Program-made: the position numbers and the translations under genes
Notes under the pieces: generated by a model
The model's input: the letters and a program-made list of their open reading frames with translations, nothing else
Database searches by the model: none
What the model was told of the DNA's origin: nothing
From: DASQFQ01 sp963722815
GTDB lineage: Bacteria; Actinomycetota; Thermoleophilia; Solirubrobacterales; Solirubrobacteraceae
Direction of reading: 5' to 3'
Assembly: GCA_963722815.1 (NCBI GenBank)
Contig: CAVROM010000011.1
Span: 248,001 to 312,000, forward strand
Length of the DNA: 64,000 nt
Shown here: positions 53,406 to 60,892 of the stretch, piece after piece
Numbering within the stretch: the stretch's first letter is position 1
Layout: each line of letters starts with the position of its first letter

Positions 53406-54493
53406 CGCTGTCGCATCGCCTCGAGCAGCCGCTCGGGCTCGAGGCCGTAGGCCGTGACGCCGCGGCGGCCGGTGGTCGTCTCGGCGGCCAGCAGCGCGTT
53501 GACGATCGCCGCCTCGGTCGCCTCGATCGTCGCGTGGTAGAGCGCCGCGATGTGCGAGTCCACGAACATCGTGATCGGCACGGTGACCGGCTCGCCGGCG
53601 TCGAAGGCCTCGCTCGGCGGCAGGCCCTGGCGCGCGGTCGAGAAGGCCAGCAGGATGTCGCCGCTCGAGTGCTCGCCGGCCCCGCCGGTGCGGGCGATGC
53701 CGAGCGAGGCGCGCTGGGCGAGCCGGCGGCACTGGTGCGGGAGCAGCGGCGCGTCGGTGGCGACGATCACGATGATCGAGCCCGCGCCCGCCGCGCTCTC
53801 CGGCAGCTCGTCGTAGGGATCCGGCACGACGTCGTGGCCGATCGCGCGCCCGACCGGCACTCCCGCCACGGTCAAGCGCTCGCGCCAGCCGTGGTTCGCC
53901 TGCACGAGCACACCGACCGCGTAGCCGCCGTGCGCCTCCGGGGTCACCCGCGAGGCGGTCCCGATCCCGCCCTTGAAGCCGTGGCAGATCATCCCCGTGC
54001 CGGAGCCCACGGCGCCCTCCTCGACCGGCCCGCCGCTCGCCTTGGCGAGCGCCGCCTCGACGTGCTCGGCCCGGACGTGGAAGCCGTTGATGTCGTTGAG
54101 CAGCCCGTCCCACGTCTCCCCCACCACGGGCAGCGCCCACGACAGGTCGTCGTCGTCGCGCCCGCGCACCGAGTGCGCCACCAGCGCGTCGCGCACGACG
54201 CCGACGCTGTGCGTGTTGGTGAGCGCGATCGGCGTGGTCAGGCGGCCGGACTCGCGTACCCACTCGAGCCCGGTCAGCTCACCGTTGCCGTTGAGCGTGT
54301 GGCAGCCGGCGAACAGCTGCTCGACGGCGACGTCGGCCTCGCTCGGCACGATCACCGTGACGCCGGTCCGGACGGCCTCGCCCTCGATGAGCGTGACCGA
54401 GCCGACCTTGACGCCCGCGACGTCGGTGATCGCGTCGAGCGTGCCCGGGGCCGCGTCGCCGAAGACGATCCCGAGGTCGCGCGAGCGGGGCAC
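53402..54493 (-). CDS. P1 (DmpA) family aminopeptidase
   Basis: 363 residues. GTLDAITDVAGVKVGSVTLI, IALTNTHSVGVVRDALVA, GTGMICHGFKGGIGTASR and the autocleavage site region ESAAGAGSIIVIVATDAPLL, where the Ser becomes the nucleophile, are diagnostic of N-terminal-nucleophile P1 peptidases (L-aminopeptidase/D-esterase, beta-peptidyl aminopeptidases). Cytosolic. Confidence 0.93.
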   Translation of the reverse strand: MPRSRDLGIVFGDAAPGTLDAITDVAGVKVGSVTLIEGEAVRTGVTVIVPSEADVAVEQLFAGCHTLNGNGELTGLEWVRESGRLTTPIALTNTHSVGVVRDALVAHSVRGRDDDDLSWALPVVGETWDGLLNDINGFHVRAEHVEAALAKASGGPVEEGAVGSGTGMICHGFKGGIGTASRVTPEAHGGYAVGVLVQANHGWRERLTVAGVPVGRAIGHDVVPDPYDELPESAAGAGSIIVIVATDAPLLPHQCRRLAQRASLGIARTGGAGEHSSGDILLAFSTARQGLPPSEAFDAGEPVTVPITMFVDSHIAALYHATIEATEAAIVNALLAAETTTGRRGVTAYGLEPERLLEAMRQR

Positions 54494-54508
54494 CCCGCCG
54501 ACGCTACC

Positions 54509-55294
54509 TCAGCGGTCGTAGAGGTGCTTGGCCCACACGAAGGAGCCGAGCCCGATCGCCACCGACCACGCGATCGCGAGCCACCCGCTGCTCCCGATCG
54601 GTGTGCCGAGGAGCAGCCCGCGCAGCGTCTCCATGATCGGCGTGAACGGCTGGTTCTCGGCGAACCACCGCAGCGCGGGCGGCATCGATTCGGTGGGAAC
54701 GAAGCCGCTGCCGAGGAACGGGAGCAGGATCAGCGGCATCGGCAGGTTGCTCGCCGCCTCGACGCTCTTGGTGACGAGCCCGAGCGCGACCGCCAGCCAC
54801 GTCACCGCGAAGGTGACGAGCGCCAGCAGGCCGAGCGCGCCGAGCCACTCCAGCGGGGTCGCGGTGGCGTCGAAGCCGAGCGCCAAGGCGACGCCGGTCA
54901 CGACCGCGAGCCCGAACAGCGTGGTGATCAGGCTCCCGAGGACGTGGCCGGTGAGCACCGAGGCGCGGGAGATCGCCATCGTGCGGAAGCGCGCGACGAT
55001 CCCCTCGGTCATGTCCATCGCGACCGCGATCGCGGTCGACTGCGCGGCGCCCGTGATCGCGAGCAGGAGGATCCCCGGCGTCACGTAGTCGAGGTAGTCG
55101 CCGCGGCCGCCGCCACCTGCCTCGCCCGTCACGCCGGGCAGGCCCGCGCCGAGCGTGTTGCCGAACACGAACACGAACAGCAGCAGCAGGACGATCGGGA
55201 TGCCCATCGTCGTCGCGGGCGCGACCGGGTAGCGCAGCGAGCGCCGGAGGTTGCGCCGCAGCATCGTCATCGAGTCTCTGATTGCGTAAGTCAT
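54509..55294 (-). CDS. DrrB-like ABC-2 permease
   Basis: 261 residues. MTYAIRDSMTMLRRNLRRSL, six helices, VARFRTMAISRASVLTGHVL and FVPTESMPPALRWFAENQPF followed by PIMETLRGLL are typical of DrrB-type multidrug or antibiotic exporters. ATGA overlap with its ATPase. Confidence 0.92.
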   Translation of the reverse strand: MTYAIRDSMTMLRRNLRRSLRYPVAPATTMGIPIVLLLLFVFVFGNTLGAGLPGVTGEAGGGGRGDYLDYVTPGILLLAITGAAQSTAIAVAMDMTEGIVARFRTMAISRASVLTGHVLGSLITTLFGLAVVTGVALALGFDATATPLEWLGALGLLALVTFAVTWLAVALGLVTKSVEAASNLPMPLILLPFLGSGFVPTESMPPALRWFAENQPFTPIMETLRGLLLGTPIGSSGWLAIAWSVAIGLGSFVWAKHLYDR

Positions 55295-56205
55295 GAGTCA
55301 CTCCCTGTGAGTGCGAGGAAGACGTCGTCGAGGTCGGGCGTGTGCACGCTCAGGTCGCTCACCGCGACCTCCTCGGCGTCGAGGCGCTCGAACAGCGAGC
55401 GCAGTGAGGCGACGCTGCCGTCGCTCGGCACCTCGAGCGCGAGCGACTCGTCGCGGCGGGCGTCGTCGCCGAGCGCGGCGGCTGCCAGCTCCAGCTCGCG
55501 CGGGTCGTCGAAGCGCAGCCGGACGTGCCCGCCGGGGACGAGCCGCTTGAGCTCCTCCGGCGTGCCTTCCGCGATCACGCGCCCGTGGTCGAGCACGGCG
55601 ACGCGGTCGGCCAGGCGGTCGGCCTCCTCGAGGTACTGGGTGGTGAGGAAGATCGTCACGCCCGAGGCGATGAGCCCGCGGATGATCTCCCACATCGTGT
55701 GGCGGCTGCGCGGGTCCAGCCCGGCGGTCGGCTCGTCGAGGAAGATCACGCTCGGCTCGCCGACCAGCGTCATCGCCAGGTCGAGCCGGCGCCGCATGCC
55801 GCCCGAGTAGGTGGAGGCGGGGCGATTCGCGGCGTCGAGCAGCTCGAAGCGCTCGAGCAGCTCGGCGGCGCGCCGCCGGCCCTCGGCACGGCCGAGCCGG
55901 TGCAGGTCGGCCATCAGGATCAGGTTCTCCTCGCCGCTGAGGAGGTTGTCGACGGCGGCGAACTGGCCGGTGACGCCGATCGCCGCGCGCACGGCGTCCG
56001 GCTCCGCGCCGACGTCGTGCCCGGCGACGCGGAGCTCGCCGGCGTCGGCGCGGATCAGCGTCGAGAGGATCTGCACCATCGTCGTCTTGCCCGCGCCGTT
56101 CGGCCCGAGCAGGGCGTAGACGGTGCCCGGCGCGACGTCGAGGTCGACGCCGTCGAGCACCACGTGGTCGCCGTAGGACTTGCGGAGGCCGCTGACCGCG
56201 ATCAT
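55291..56205 (-). CDS. DrrA-like daunorubicin-resistance-type ABC ATPase
   Basis: 304 residues. Walker A LLGPNGAGKTTMVQIL, VTGQFAAVDNLLSGEENLIL, signature YSGGMRRRLDLAMTL, Walker B VIFLDEPTAGLDPRSRHTMW, and the DrrA C-terminal domain ending DDVFLALTG. It pairs with the permease; the DUF4097 and RHH genes upstream are in the same operon, each overlapping by 4 nt. Confidence 0.94.
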   Translation of the reverse strand: MIAVSGLRKSYGDHVVLDGVDLDVAPGTVYALLGPNGAGKTTMVQILSTLIRADAGELRVAGHDVGAEPDAVRAAIGVTGQFAAVDNLLSGEENLILMADLHRLGRAEGRRRAAELLERFELLDAANRPASTYSGGMRRRLDLAMTLVGEPSVIFLDEPTAGLDPRSRHTMWEIIRGLIASGVTIFLTTQYLEEADRLADRVAVLDHGRVIAEGTPEELKRLVPGGHVRLRFDDPRELELAAAALGDDARRDESLALEVPSDGSVASLRSLFERLDAEEVAVSDLSVHTPDLDDVFLALTGSDS

Positions 56206-57047
56206 GACGCCCTCCCGATGACGATGTCGCCGATGGTCGTGCGCGCCCGGACCCGCACGGTCTCAGTGGCCGCCTCGGGCGCCTCGGCGGCGTCGAGCGC
56301 GGTGTGCACGCGGCCGGTGCCGGAGCTGACGTCGAGCCAGGCGGCGCTGCCCTCGCGGATGCCCACCTCGAGCTCGCCGATCTTGGTCTCGAGCACGACC
56401 GAGCCGCGCGCGACCTCGCCGAGCCGGACGGAGCCGTTGGCGGACTTCGCGCCCACCCCGGCCCGCGCCTGCTCGACGGCGATGTCGCCGTTGGCGGCGT
56501 TGACGCGCAGCTCGCCGCCTGCGACGCCGATCCAGGTGTCGCCGTTGGAGTTCTTCACCACCGCCGTGTCGTCGAGCTCGCTCAGGCGCACGTCGCCCGA
56601 GCCGGCGGTGACGTCGGCGTGCGCGGTCGCGCGCTCGACGGTGATCTCGCCTGCGCCGGCCTTGAGGTTCAGCCGCGCGGCGCGCTCGACGCCGATGCGG
56701 CCGATGCCGGTCTTGATCCGCAGGTCGCCGAGCTCGCCCTCGGTGCGGAAGTCGGTCAGCTGACCGGCACCCACGAGGGCGGAGCGCAGCGGCAGCTCGA
56801 CGGTCACGTCGACCGAGCCGCCGTGGCTGCGGAGCGCCCACGAGCGCAGCTTCGGCGTCTTGACCAGCAGGTGGCCCTGCTCGAACTCGACGCGCGTCTG
56901 CTCAGCTGCCTTGGTGTCTTCTTGGTTCGACGGATCGCTGGGGCGGACGTCGACGACGGTGTCGGCGCGCTCGCCGGCCGCGATCCGGACGTCGCCCACG
57001 ACGACGTCGAGGTTGGCCGTGATCGGCCCGGGGGACTCGAAGGTCAT
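56202..57047 (-). CDS. DUF4097 beta-helix repeat protein
   Basis: 281 residues from ATG 57047 (MTFESPGPITANLDVVVG), chosen because it overlaps the RHH stop (ATGA). Repeating beta strands such as LRIKTGIGRIGVERAARLNL, KAGAGEITVERATAHADVT and GSGDVRLSELDDTAVVKNSN form a DUF4097 beta-helix. No signal peptide. Commonly found beside DrrAB exporters and regulators; function unknown. Confidence 0.88.
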   Translation of the reverse strand: MTFESPGPITANLDVVVGDVRIAAGERADTVVDVRPSDPSNQEDTKAAEQTRVEFEQGHLLVKTPKLRSWALRSHGGSVDVTVELPLRSALVGAGQLTDFRTEGELGDLRIKTGIGRIGVERAARLNLKAGAGEITVERATAHADVTAGSGDVRLSELDDTAVVKNSNGDTWIGVAGGELRVNAANGDIAVEQARAGVGAKSANGSVRLGEVARGSVVLETKIGELEVGIREGSAAWLDVSSGTGRVHTALDAAEAPEAATETVRVRARTTIGDIVIGRAS

Positions 57048-57529
57048 TGCACCCATCCTGTGTAGGCCTGGCCCATGCGGCCACCTCGCGGGCGAGGCGC
57101 TTCCGGCCCCGACGCCGCGGCGGCGACAGCGCGCACGAGCCAGGCGTTGACTGAGAGCCGCTCGCGGGCGGCGGCCTGCTCGGCGGCCGCCTTGAGCTGC
57201 TCGGGGAGGCGGAGGTTGATCCGCGCCACGGGACCGTCCTCCTCGGCGGGAGGAGCGGGCGGCTCGGCGGCCACCGGCTCGTCGGCCGGCGCGGCCGAGA
57301 CCACGAACTCGGGCTCGCCGCCGCGCAGCCGCAGCTCGACCGAGCCGGGCGCGAGCTCGCGCGTGATGTCGTCGGCAGCGGCCGACAGCGCGTCCAGCAG
57401 CATCAGCCGGATCGACGCTTCGAGCGGGGCCGACAGGCGCTCGGCGAGCGCGCGGGCGTCTTCACCGCCCGCTTCGGCCGCGACGGCAAGGTCGCGGCGG
57501 AGGGTCTCGACGTAGGAGGTCAATTCCAT
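57044..57529 (-). CDS. Ribbon-helix-helix-like regulator (HicB/Arc type C-terminus)
   Basis: 161 residues. The last third, GPVARINLRLPEQLKAAAEQ then AAARERLSVNAWLVRAVAAA, is a ribbon-helix-helix DNA-binding unit; the N-terminal part (SYVETLRRDLAVAAEAGGED) is helical and may sense a signal. First gene of the operon RHH, DUF4097, DrrA, DrrB. Three direct repeats sit at its promoter. Confidence 0.8.
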   Translation of the reverse strand: MELTSYVETLRRDLAVAAEAGGEDARALAERLSAPLEASIRLMLLDALSAAADDITRELAPGSVELRLRGGEPEFVVSAAPADEPVAAEPPAPPAEEDGPVARINLRLPEQLKAAAEQAAARERLSVNAWLVRAVAAAASGPEAPRPRGGRMGQAYTGWVQ

Positions 57530-57530
57530 G

Positions 57531-57561
57531 ATGGCATCAGTATGGCACCATTATGGCATCA
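57531..57561 (-). promoter_or_regulatory. Three 11-bp direct repeats at the RHH gene promoter
   Basis: ATGGCATCA, ATGGCACCA and ATGGCATCA begin at 57531, 57542 and 57553 (plus-strand view), 11 bp apart, ending 1 bp before the ATG of the RHH gene at 57529. On the minus strand CATAAT (57556-57551) could be the -10 box. RHH proteins typically bind tandem repeats of this size, so an autoregulatory operator is likely. Confidence 0.6.
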
Positions 57562-57577
57562 TTTCAAGGCCTGTTTG

Positions 57578-57741
57578 GCACCGCGCAACGTCAACGGCTT
57601 GCATTGAGGAGGGGTGCGGGGTGCCGCGGCGAGCATGGCGTCGACGAATGTCGTCTCAGGGTCGGTATGCGACCTTCAGCTGACATTCGTGGCCGCCGCG
57701 GCACCCCGCACCTTCTCAATGCCGGTGTTGACGTTCGCCGC
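57578..57741. repeat. Palindromic intergenic element E
   Basis: AACGTCAAC (57587-57595) pairs with GTTGACGTT (57727-57735); GTGCGGGGTGCCGCGGC (57614-57630) pairs with GCCGCGGCACCCCGCAC (57695-57711), 17 bp perfect; ACGAATGTC (57644-57652) pairs with GACATTCGT (57682-57690), the inner hairpin shared with element D. The arm GCATTGAGGAGG is shared with element A. It ends at the stop codon of the carboxylase gene. Confidence 0.88.
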
Positions 57742-59295
57742 TTAGACCGGCACGACCCCGTGCCGCTTCCACGGCCGCTCGACGCGCTTGCGCTCGGCCA
57801 TCTCGAGCGCCCCTGCGATCACCTTGCGGGTCTCCCGCGGGTCGATGACGTCGTCGATCATGTCGTTGCCCGCCGCGACGTAGACGTCGATGATCTTGCG
57901 GTAGGCCTCGATCAGCTCGGCCTTCTTGGCGACCGGGTCGTCGGCCTCCTCGACCTGGCGGCGCATGACGATCTCGACCGCGCCCTCGGCGCCCATGACC
58001 GAGATCTCCGCGCTCGGCCAGGCGACGATCAGGTCGGGTTCGTAGGCGCGCCCGTTCATCACGTAGTAGCCGGCGCCGTAGGCCTTGCGGATCACGACGG
58101 TGATCTTCGGAACGGTCGCGTTGGCGACCGCGTACAGCATCTTCGCCCCGTGGCGGATGATCCCGGCCGCCTCGACCTTCGTGCCGACCATGAAGCCCGG
58201 GACGTCCATCAGGAACACGAGCGGGATGCCGAACGCGTTGCAGAGGTTCACGAAGCGCGCGGACTTGTCGGCGGAGTCGTTGTCGAGGATGCCGCCGAGC
58301 TGGCGCGGCTGCGACGCCACGATCCCCACCGGCCGCCCGCCGATCCGCGCCAGGCAGGTGATGATCGTCTTCGCCCACTGGCCCTTGAGGTCGAACCACT
58401 CGCCGTCGTCGACCACGCGGCGGATCACGTCGTACATGTCGTACGGCTTGCGGTTGGTCTCCGGCAGCACGTCGAGCAACTCCTCGTCGGCGCGGTCCAC
58501 CGGGTCGGAGACCTCGCGCCGCGGCGGCGGCTCCTCGCAGTGCGACGGGAAGAACGACAGGTAGTCCTTGATCGCCTGGATGCAGGCCTCGTCGGAGTCG
58601 ACCTCGAGGTCGCCGACGCCCGACTTGCGCGTGTGCACGCGCGAGCCGCCGAGCTCCTCCTGCGTGACGTCCTCGCCGATCGCGGCGCGCACGAGGTGTG
58701 GGCCGGCGAGCGCCATCGAGCCGCGGCCCTTGACCATCGGCACGAAGTCCGCGAGCCCGGGGATGTAGGCGGTGCCCGCCGCGCACGGCCCCATCAGCGC
58801 CGCGACCTGCGGGATCACGCCGCTCATGATCACCTCCTCGCGGAACAGGTGGCCGGAGCCGGCGAACAGCGAGCCGACCGCCTCCTGGATCCGCGCGCCG
58901 GCGGAGTCGAGCAGCCACACGAACGGCATCCGCTTGGTCAGCGCCAGCTCGCGCAGGCGCGTGACCTTCAGCTCGCCGGTCATCCCCATCGAGCCGGCCA
59001 TGACCGTGAAGTCGTAGGCGCAGACCGCTACCAGCCGCCCGTCGACCTTGCCGTAGCCGGTGATGACGCCGTCGGCGGGCGCGTCGCGGCCCTCCATCGC
59101 GCGCTGCGAGAAGTGCGGCCGGGCGTGGATGCCCAGCTCGGTGAACGTGCCGTCGTCGAGCAGCAGCGCGAGCCGCTCGCGCGCGGTCAGCTTGTCCGCG
59201 GCGTGCTGCTTGGCGATCTTCTCCTCGCCGCCGCCGAGCCGCGCGGCCGCGCGCCGCTCGTGCAGCTCCTCGACCAGCGGGCGCAGCGCGCTCAC
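57742..59295 (-). CDS. Acyl-CoA carboxylase beta subunit (carboxyltransferase; PccB/AccD5 type)
   Basis: 517 residues from GTG 59295. Carboxyltransferase halves with GGGEEKIAKQHAADKLTARE, AYDFTVMAGSMGMTGELKVT, LLDSAGARIQEAVGSLFAG, GGSRVHTRKSGVGDLEVDSD and MDVPGFMVGTKVEAAGIIRH. It adds carboxyl to acetyl-, propionyl- or another acyl-CoA with a biotin alpha subunit that is not in this window. Coupled by GTGA overlap to the arginase-like gene. Confidence 0.94.
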   Translation of the reverse strand: MSALRPLVEELHERRAAARLGGGEEKIAKQHAADKLTARERLALLLDDGTFTELGIHARPHFSQRAMEGRDAPADGVITGYGKVDGRLVAVCAYDFTVMAGSMGMTGELKVTRLRELALTKRMPFVWLLDSAGARIQEAVGSLFAGSGHLFREEVIMSGVIPQVAALMGPCAAGTAYIPGLADFVPMVKGRGSMALAGPHLVRAAIGEDVTQEELGGSRVHTRKSGVGDLEVDSDEACIQAIKDYLSFFPSHCEEPPPRREVSDPVDRADEELLDVLPETNRKPYDMYDVIRRVVDDGEWFDLKGQWAKTIITCLARIGGRPVGIVASQPRQLGGILDNDSADKSARFVNLCNAFGIPLVFLMDVPGFMVGTKVEAAGIIRHGAKMLYAVANATVPKITVVIRKAYGAGYYVMNGRAYEPDLIVAWPSAEISVMGAEGAVEIVMRRQVEEADDPVAKKAELIEAYRKIIDVYVAAGNDMIDDVIDPRETRKVIAGALEMAERKRVERPWKRHGVVPV

Positions 59296-60092
59296 AGGAG
59301 CGGCTCCACCACCGACTCGATCATCGCCGCCAGCCGGTCGCGCTCCGCCTCGTCCTCGGGCGCGTCGAAGGCGGTGATCTCGACACCGATCACGGTCGCC
59401 GACTCGGCGAGCTCGCCGAGCAGGTCGCGCAACCCCTCGCTGGAGAGCCCGCCCGGCGCCGGGAACTGCGCGGGCAGCACGCTCGGGTCGAGCACGTCGA
59501 GATCGAGGTGGACGAAGACCTCGTCGCCCTCGAGCGCTCCCGCCAGCTTGTCGGGCGGCGCAGTGCCGACGCCCGCGCGCTCGAGCTCGACGCGCTCGCC
59601 GCCGTCGAGGTCGCGCACGCCGGTCATCACCACGCGCGCGGGGTCGAGCACGCCGTCGACGCCGAGCCCCGCGTCCCAGCGCCCGCACGCGGCGGCCAGG
59701 CACATGCCGCCGAGGAAGCCGCTCTGCGTCGTCTCCGGCGTGTTGAAGTCGCCGTGCGCGTCGAGCCAGGCGATCCGCGCCTCGGGGTGATGTCGCAGCA
59801 CGGTCGGCAGCGTCGTCATGCAGATCGAGCAGTCGGAGGCGAGCAGGACCGGCAAGCGCCCGGCGGTCATCGCGTCGTCGACCTGACCGCCGGCCTCGAG
59901 GATGCAGCCGCGCGAGTCCCGCAGGTCGTCGCTGAAGCCCGCGGCGCGCGGCTCGCCGGGCGAGCCGATCAACCGCGGCTCGACCCCGAGCAGCCGCCCG
60001 AGCCGCGGCGCGAGTGCCTCGGCGCCGCGGCAGCCGCCGGCCGTCCGGTCCGACGTTCGGCAGCGCAGCGCGACGACGGCGGCGTCGCTCAC
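59292..60092 (-). CDS. Arginase/ureohydrolase-family protein with a Cys at a metal-ligand site
   Basis: 266 residues from GTG 60092. WLDAHGDFNTPETT and HLDLDVLDPSVLP are two of the family metal motifs. The first motif, normally GGDHS, reads LASDCSICM, with Cys where the first manganese-binding His is expected; some family members share this. The reaction is therefore uncertain. It sits between enoyl-CoA hydratase and carboxylase, each with GTGA overlap. Confidence 0.85.
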   Translation of the reverse strand: MSDAAVVALRCRTSDRTAGGCRGAEALAPRLGRLLGVEPRLIGSPGEPRAAGFSDDLRDSRGCILEAGGQVDDAMTAGRLPVLLASDCSICMTTLPTVLRHHPEARIAWLDAHGDFNTPETTQSGFLGGMCLAAACGRWDAGLGVDGVLDPARVVMTGVRDLDGGERVELERAGVGTAPPDKLAGALEGDEVFVHLDLDVLDPSVLPAQFPAPGGLSSEGLRDLLGELAESATVIGVEITAFDAPEDEAERDRLAAMIESVVEPLL

Positions 60093-60859
60093 CGGCCCGA
60101 CCACACGGGGTCGCGCTTCTCGAAGAAGGCCGTGACGCCTTCCTGGATGTCGTCGGTCGCGAACGCGATCGCGAGCTGCGCGCGGAGGAAGTCGAGCGCG
60201 TCCTCGAAGGCCATGTCCTGCTGGCGGAACATCGCGTCCTTGCCCATCCGCATCAGCACCGGCGACTTGGCGGCGAGCTTGCCGGCCCAGTCCGCGACGA
60301 AGGCGTCGAACTCCTCCGCCGGCACGACGCGGTTGACGATCCCGATCCGCTCCGCTTCCTCGGCCGAGATCTGCTCGCCCAGCAGCAGCAGCTCGTTGGT
60401 CTTCTTGCGCCCGACGTTGCGGTAGATCAGCGCCATGATCATGAACGGGAAGACCCCGACGTTGATCTCGGGCGTCCCGAAGCGCACGCCCTCGCGGGCG
60501 ACGATCAGGTCGCAGGCCAGCGCGAGCCCGAGCGCCCCGGCCAGCACGTGGCCGTTCGCGGCGCACAGGGTCGGCTTGCCGAGCTCCCCGATCAGGCGGA
60601 ACAGGCGCGGGAAGCGCTCGATCCCGCGGTGCTTGTGGGCGAGCGGCACCTCGGCGGCGAAGCCCGCCAGGTTCCCGCCGCTCGAGAACACCTTCTCGTG
60701 CGAGGACGTGAGCACGACGCAGCGCACCGCGTCGTCGTCGCGCGCCCGCTCGAAGGCGCCGGCCAACGCGTCGAGCAACTCGTCGGACAGCGCGTTGCGC
60801 GTCTCCGGGTGATCGAGCGTGATCGTCGCGACGCCGCCGTCAGCCTCGTAGCGCACCAT
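60089..60859 (-). CDS. Enoyl-CoA hydratase/isomerase (crotonase) family protein
   Basis: 256 residues. VATITLDHPETRNALSDELL, the oxyanion region KVFSSGGNLAGFAAEV, CAANGHVLAGALGLALACDL and FGTPEINVGVFPFM. The second catalytic Glu position (PEINVG) is kept, the first (normally in GGGCELA) appears replaced, so the activity may differ from hydration. First gene of the acyl-CoA operon with the arginase-like and carboxylase genes. Confidence 0.9.
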   Translation of the reverse strand: MVRYEADGGVATITLDHPETRNALSDELLDALAGAFERARDDDAVRCVVLTSSHEKVFSSGGNLAGFAAEVPLAHKHRGIERFPRLFRLIGELGKPTLCAANGHVLAGALGLALACDLIVAREGVRFGTPEINVGVFPFMIMALIYRNVGRKKTNELLLLGEQISAEEAERIGIVNRVVPAEEFDAFVADWAGKLAAKSPVLMRMGKDAMFRQQDMAFEDALDFLRAQLAIAFATDDIQEGVTAFFEKRDPVWSGR

Positions 60860-60892
60860 GTGGTGGCGCAGCGTACTGGCGGGGTGTGTACA

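Noticed and set aside
54509..56205. Antibiotic biosynthesis cluster because of DrrAB-like exporter
   Set aside because: No polyketide, peptide-synthetase or tailoring gene is nearby; DrrAB-like pairs are common general exporters.
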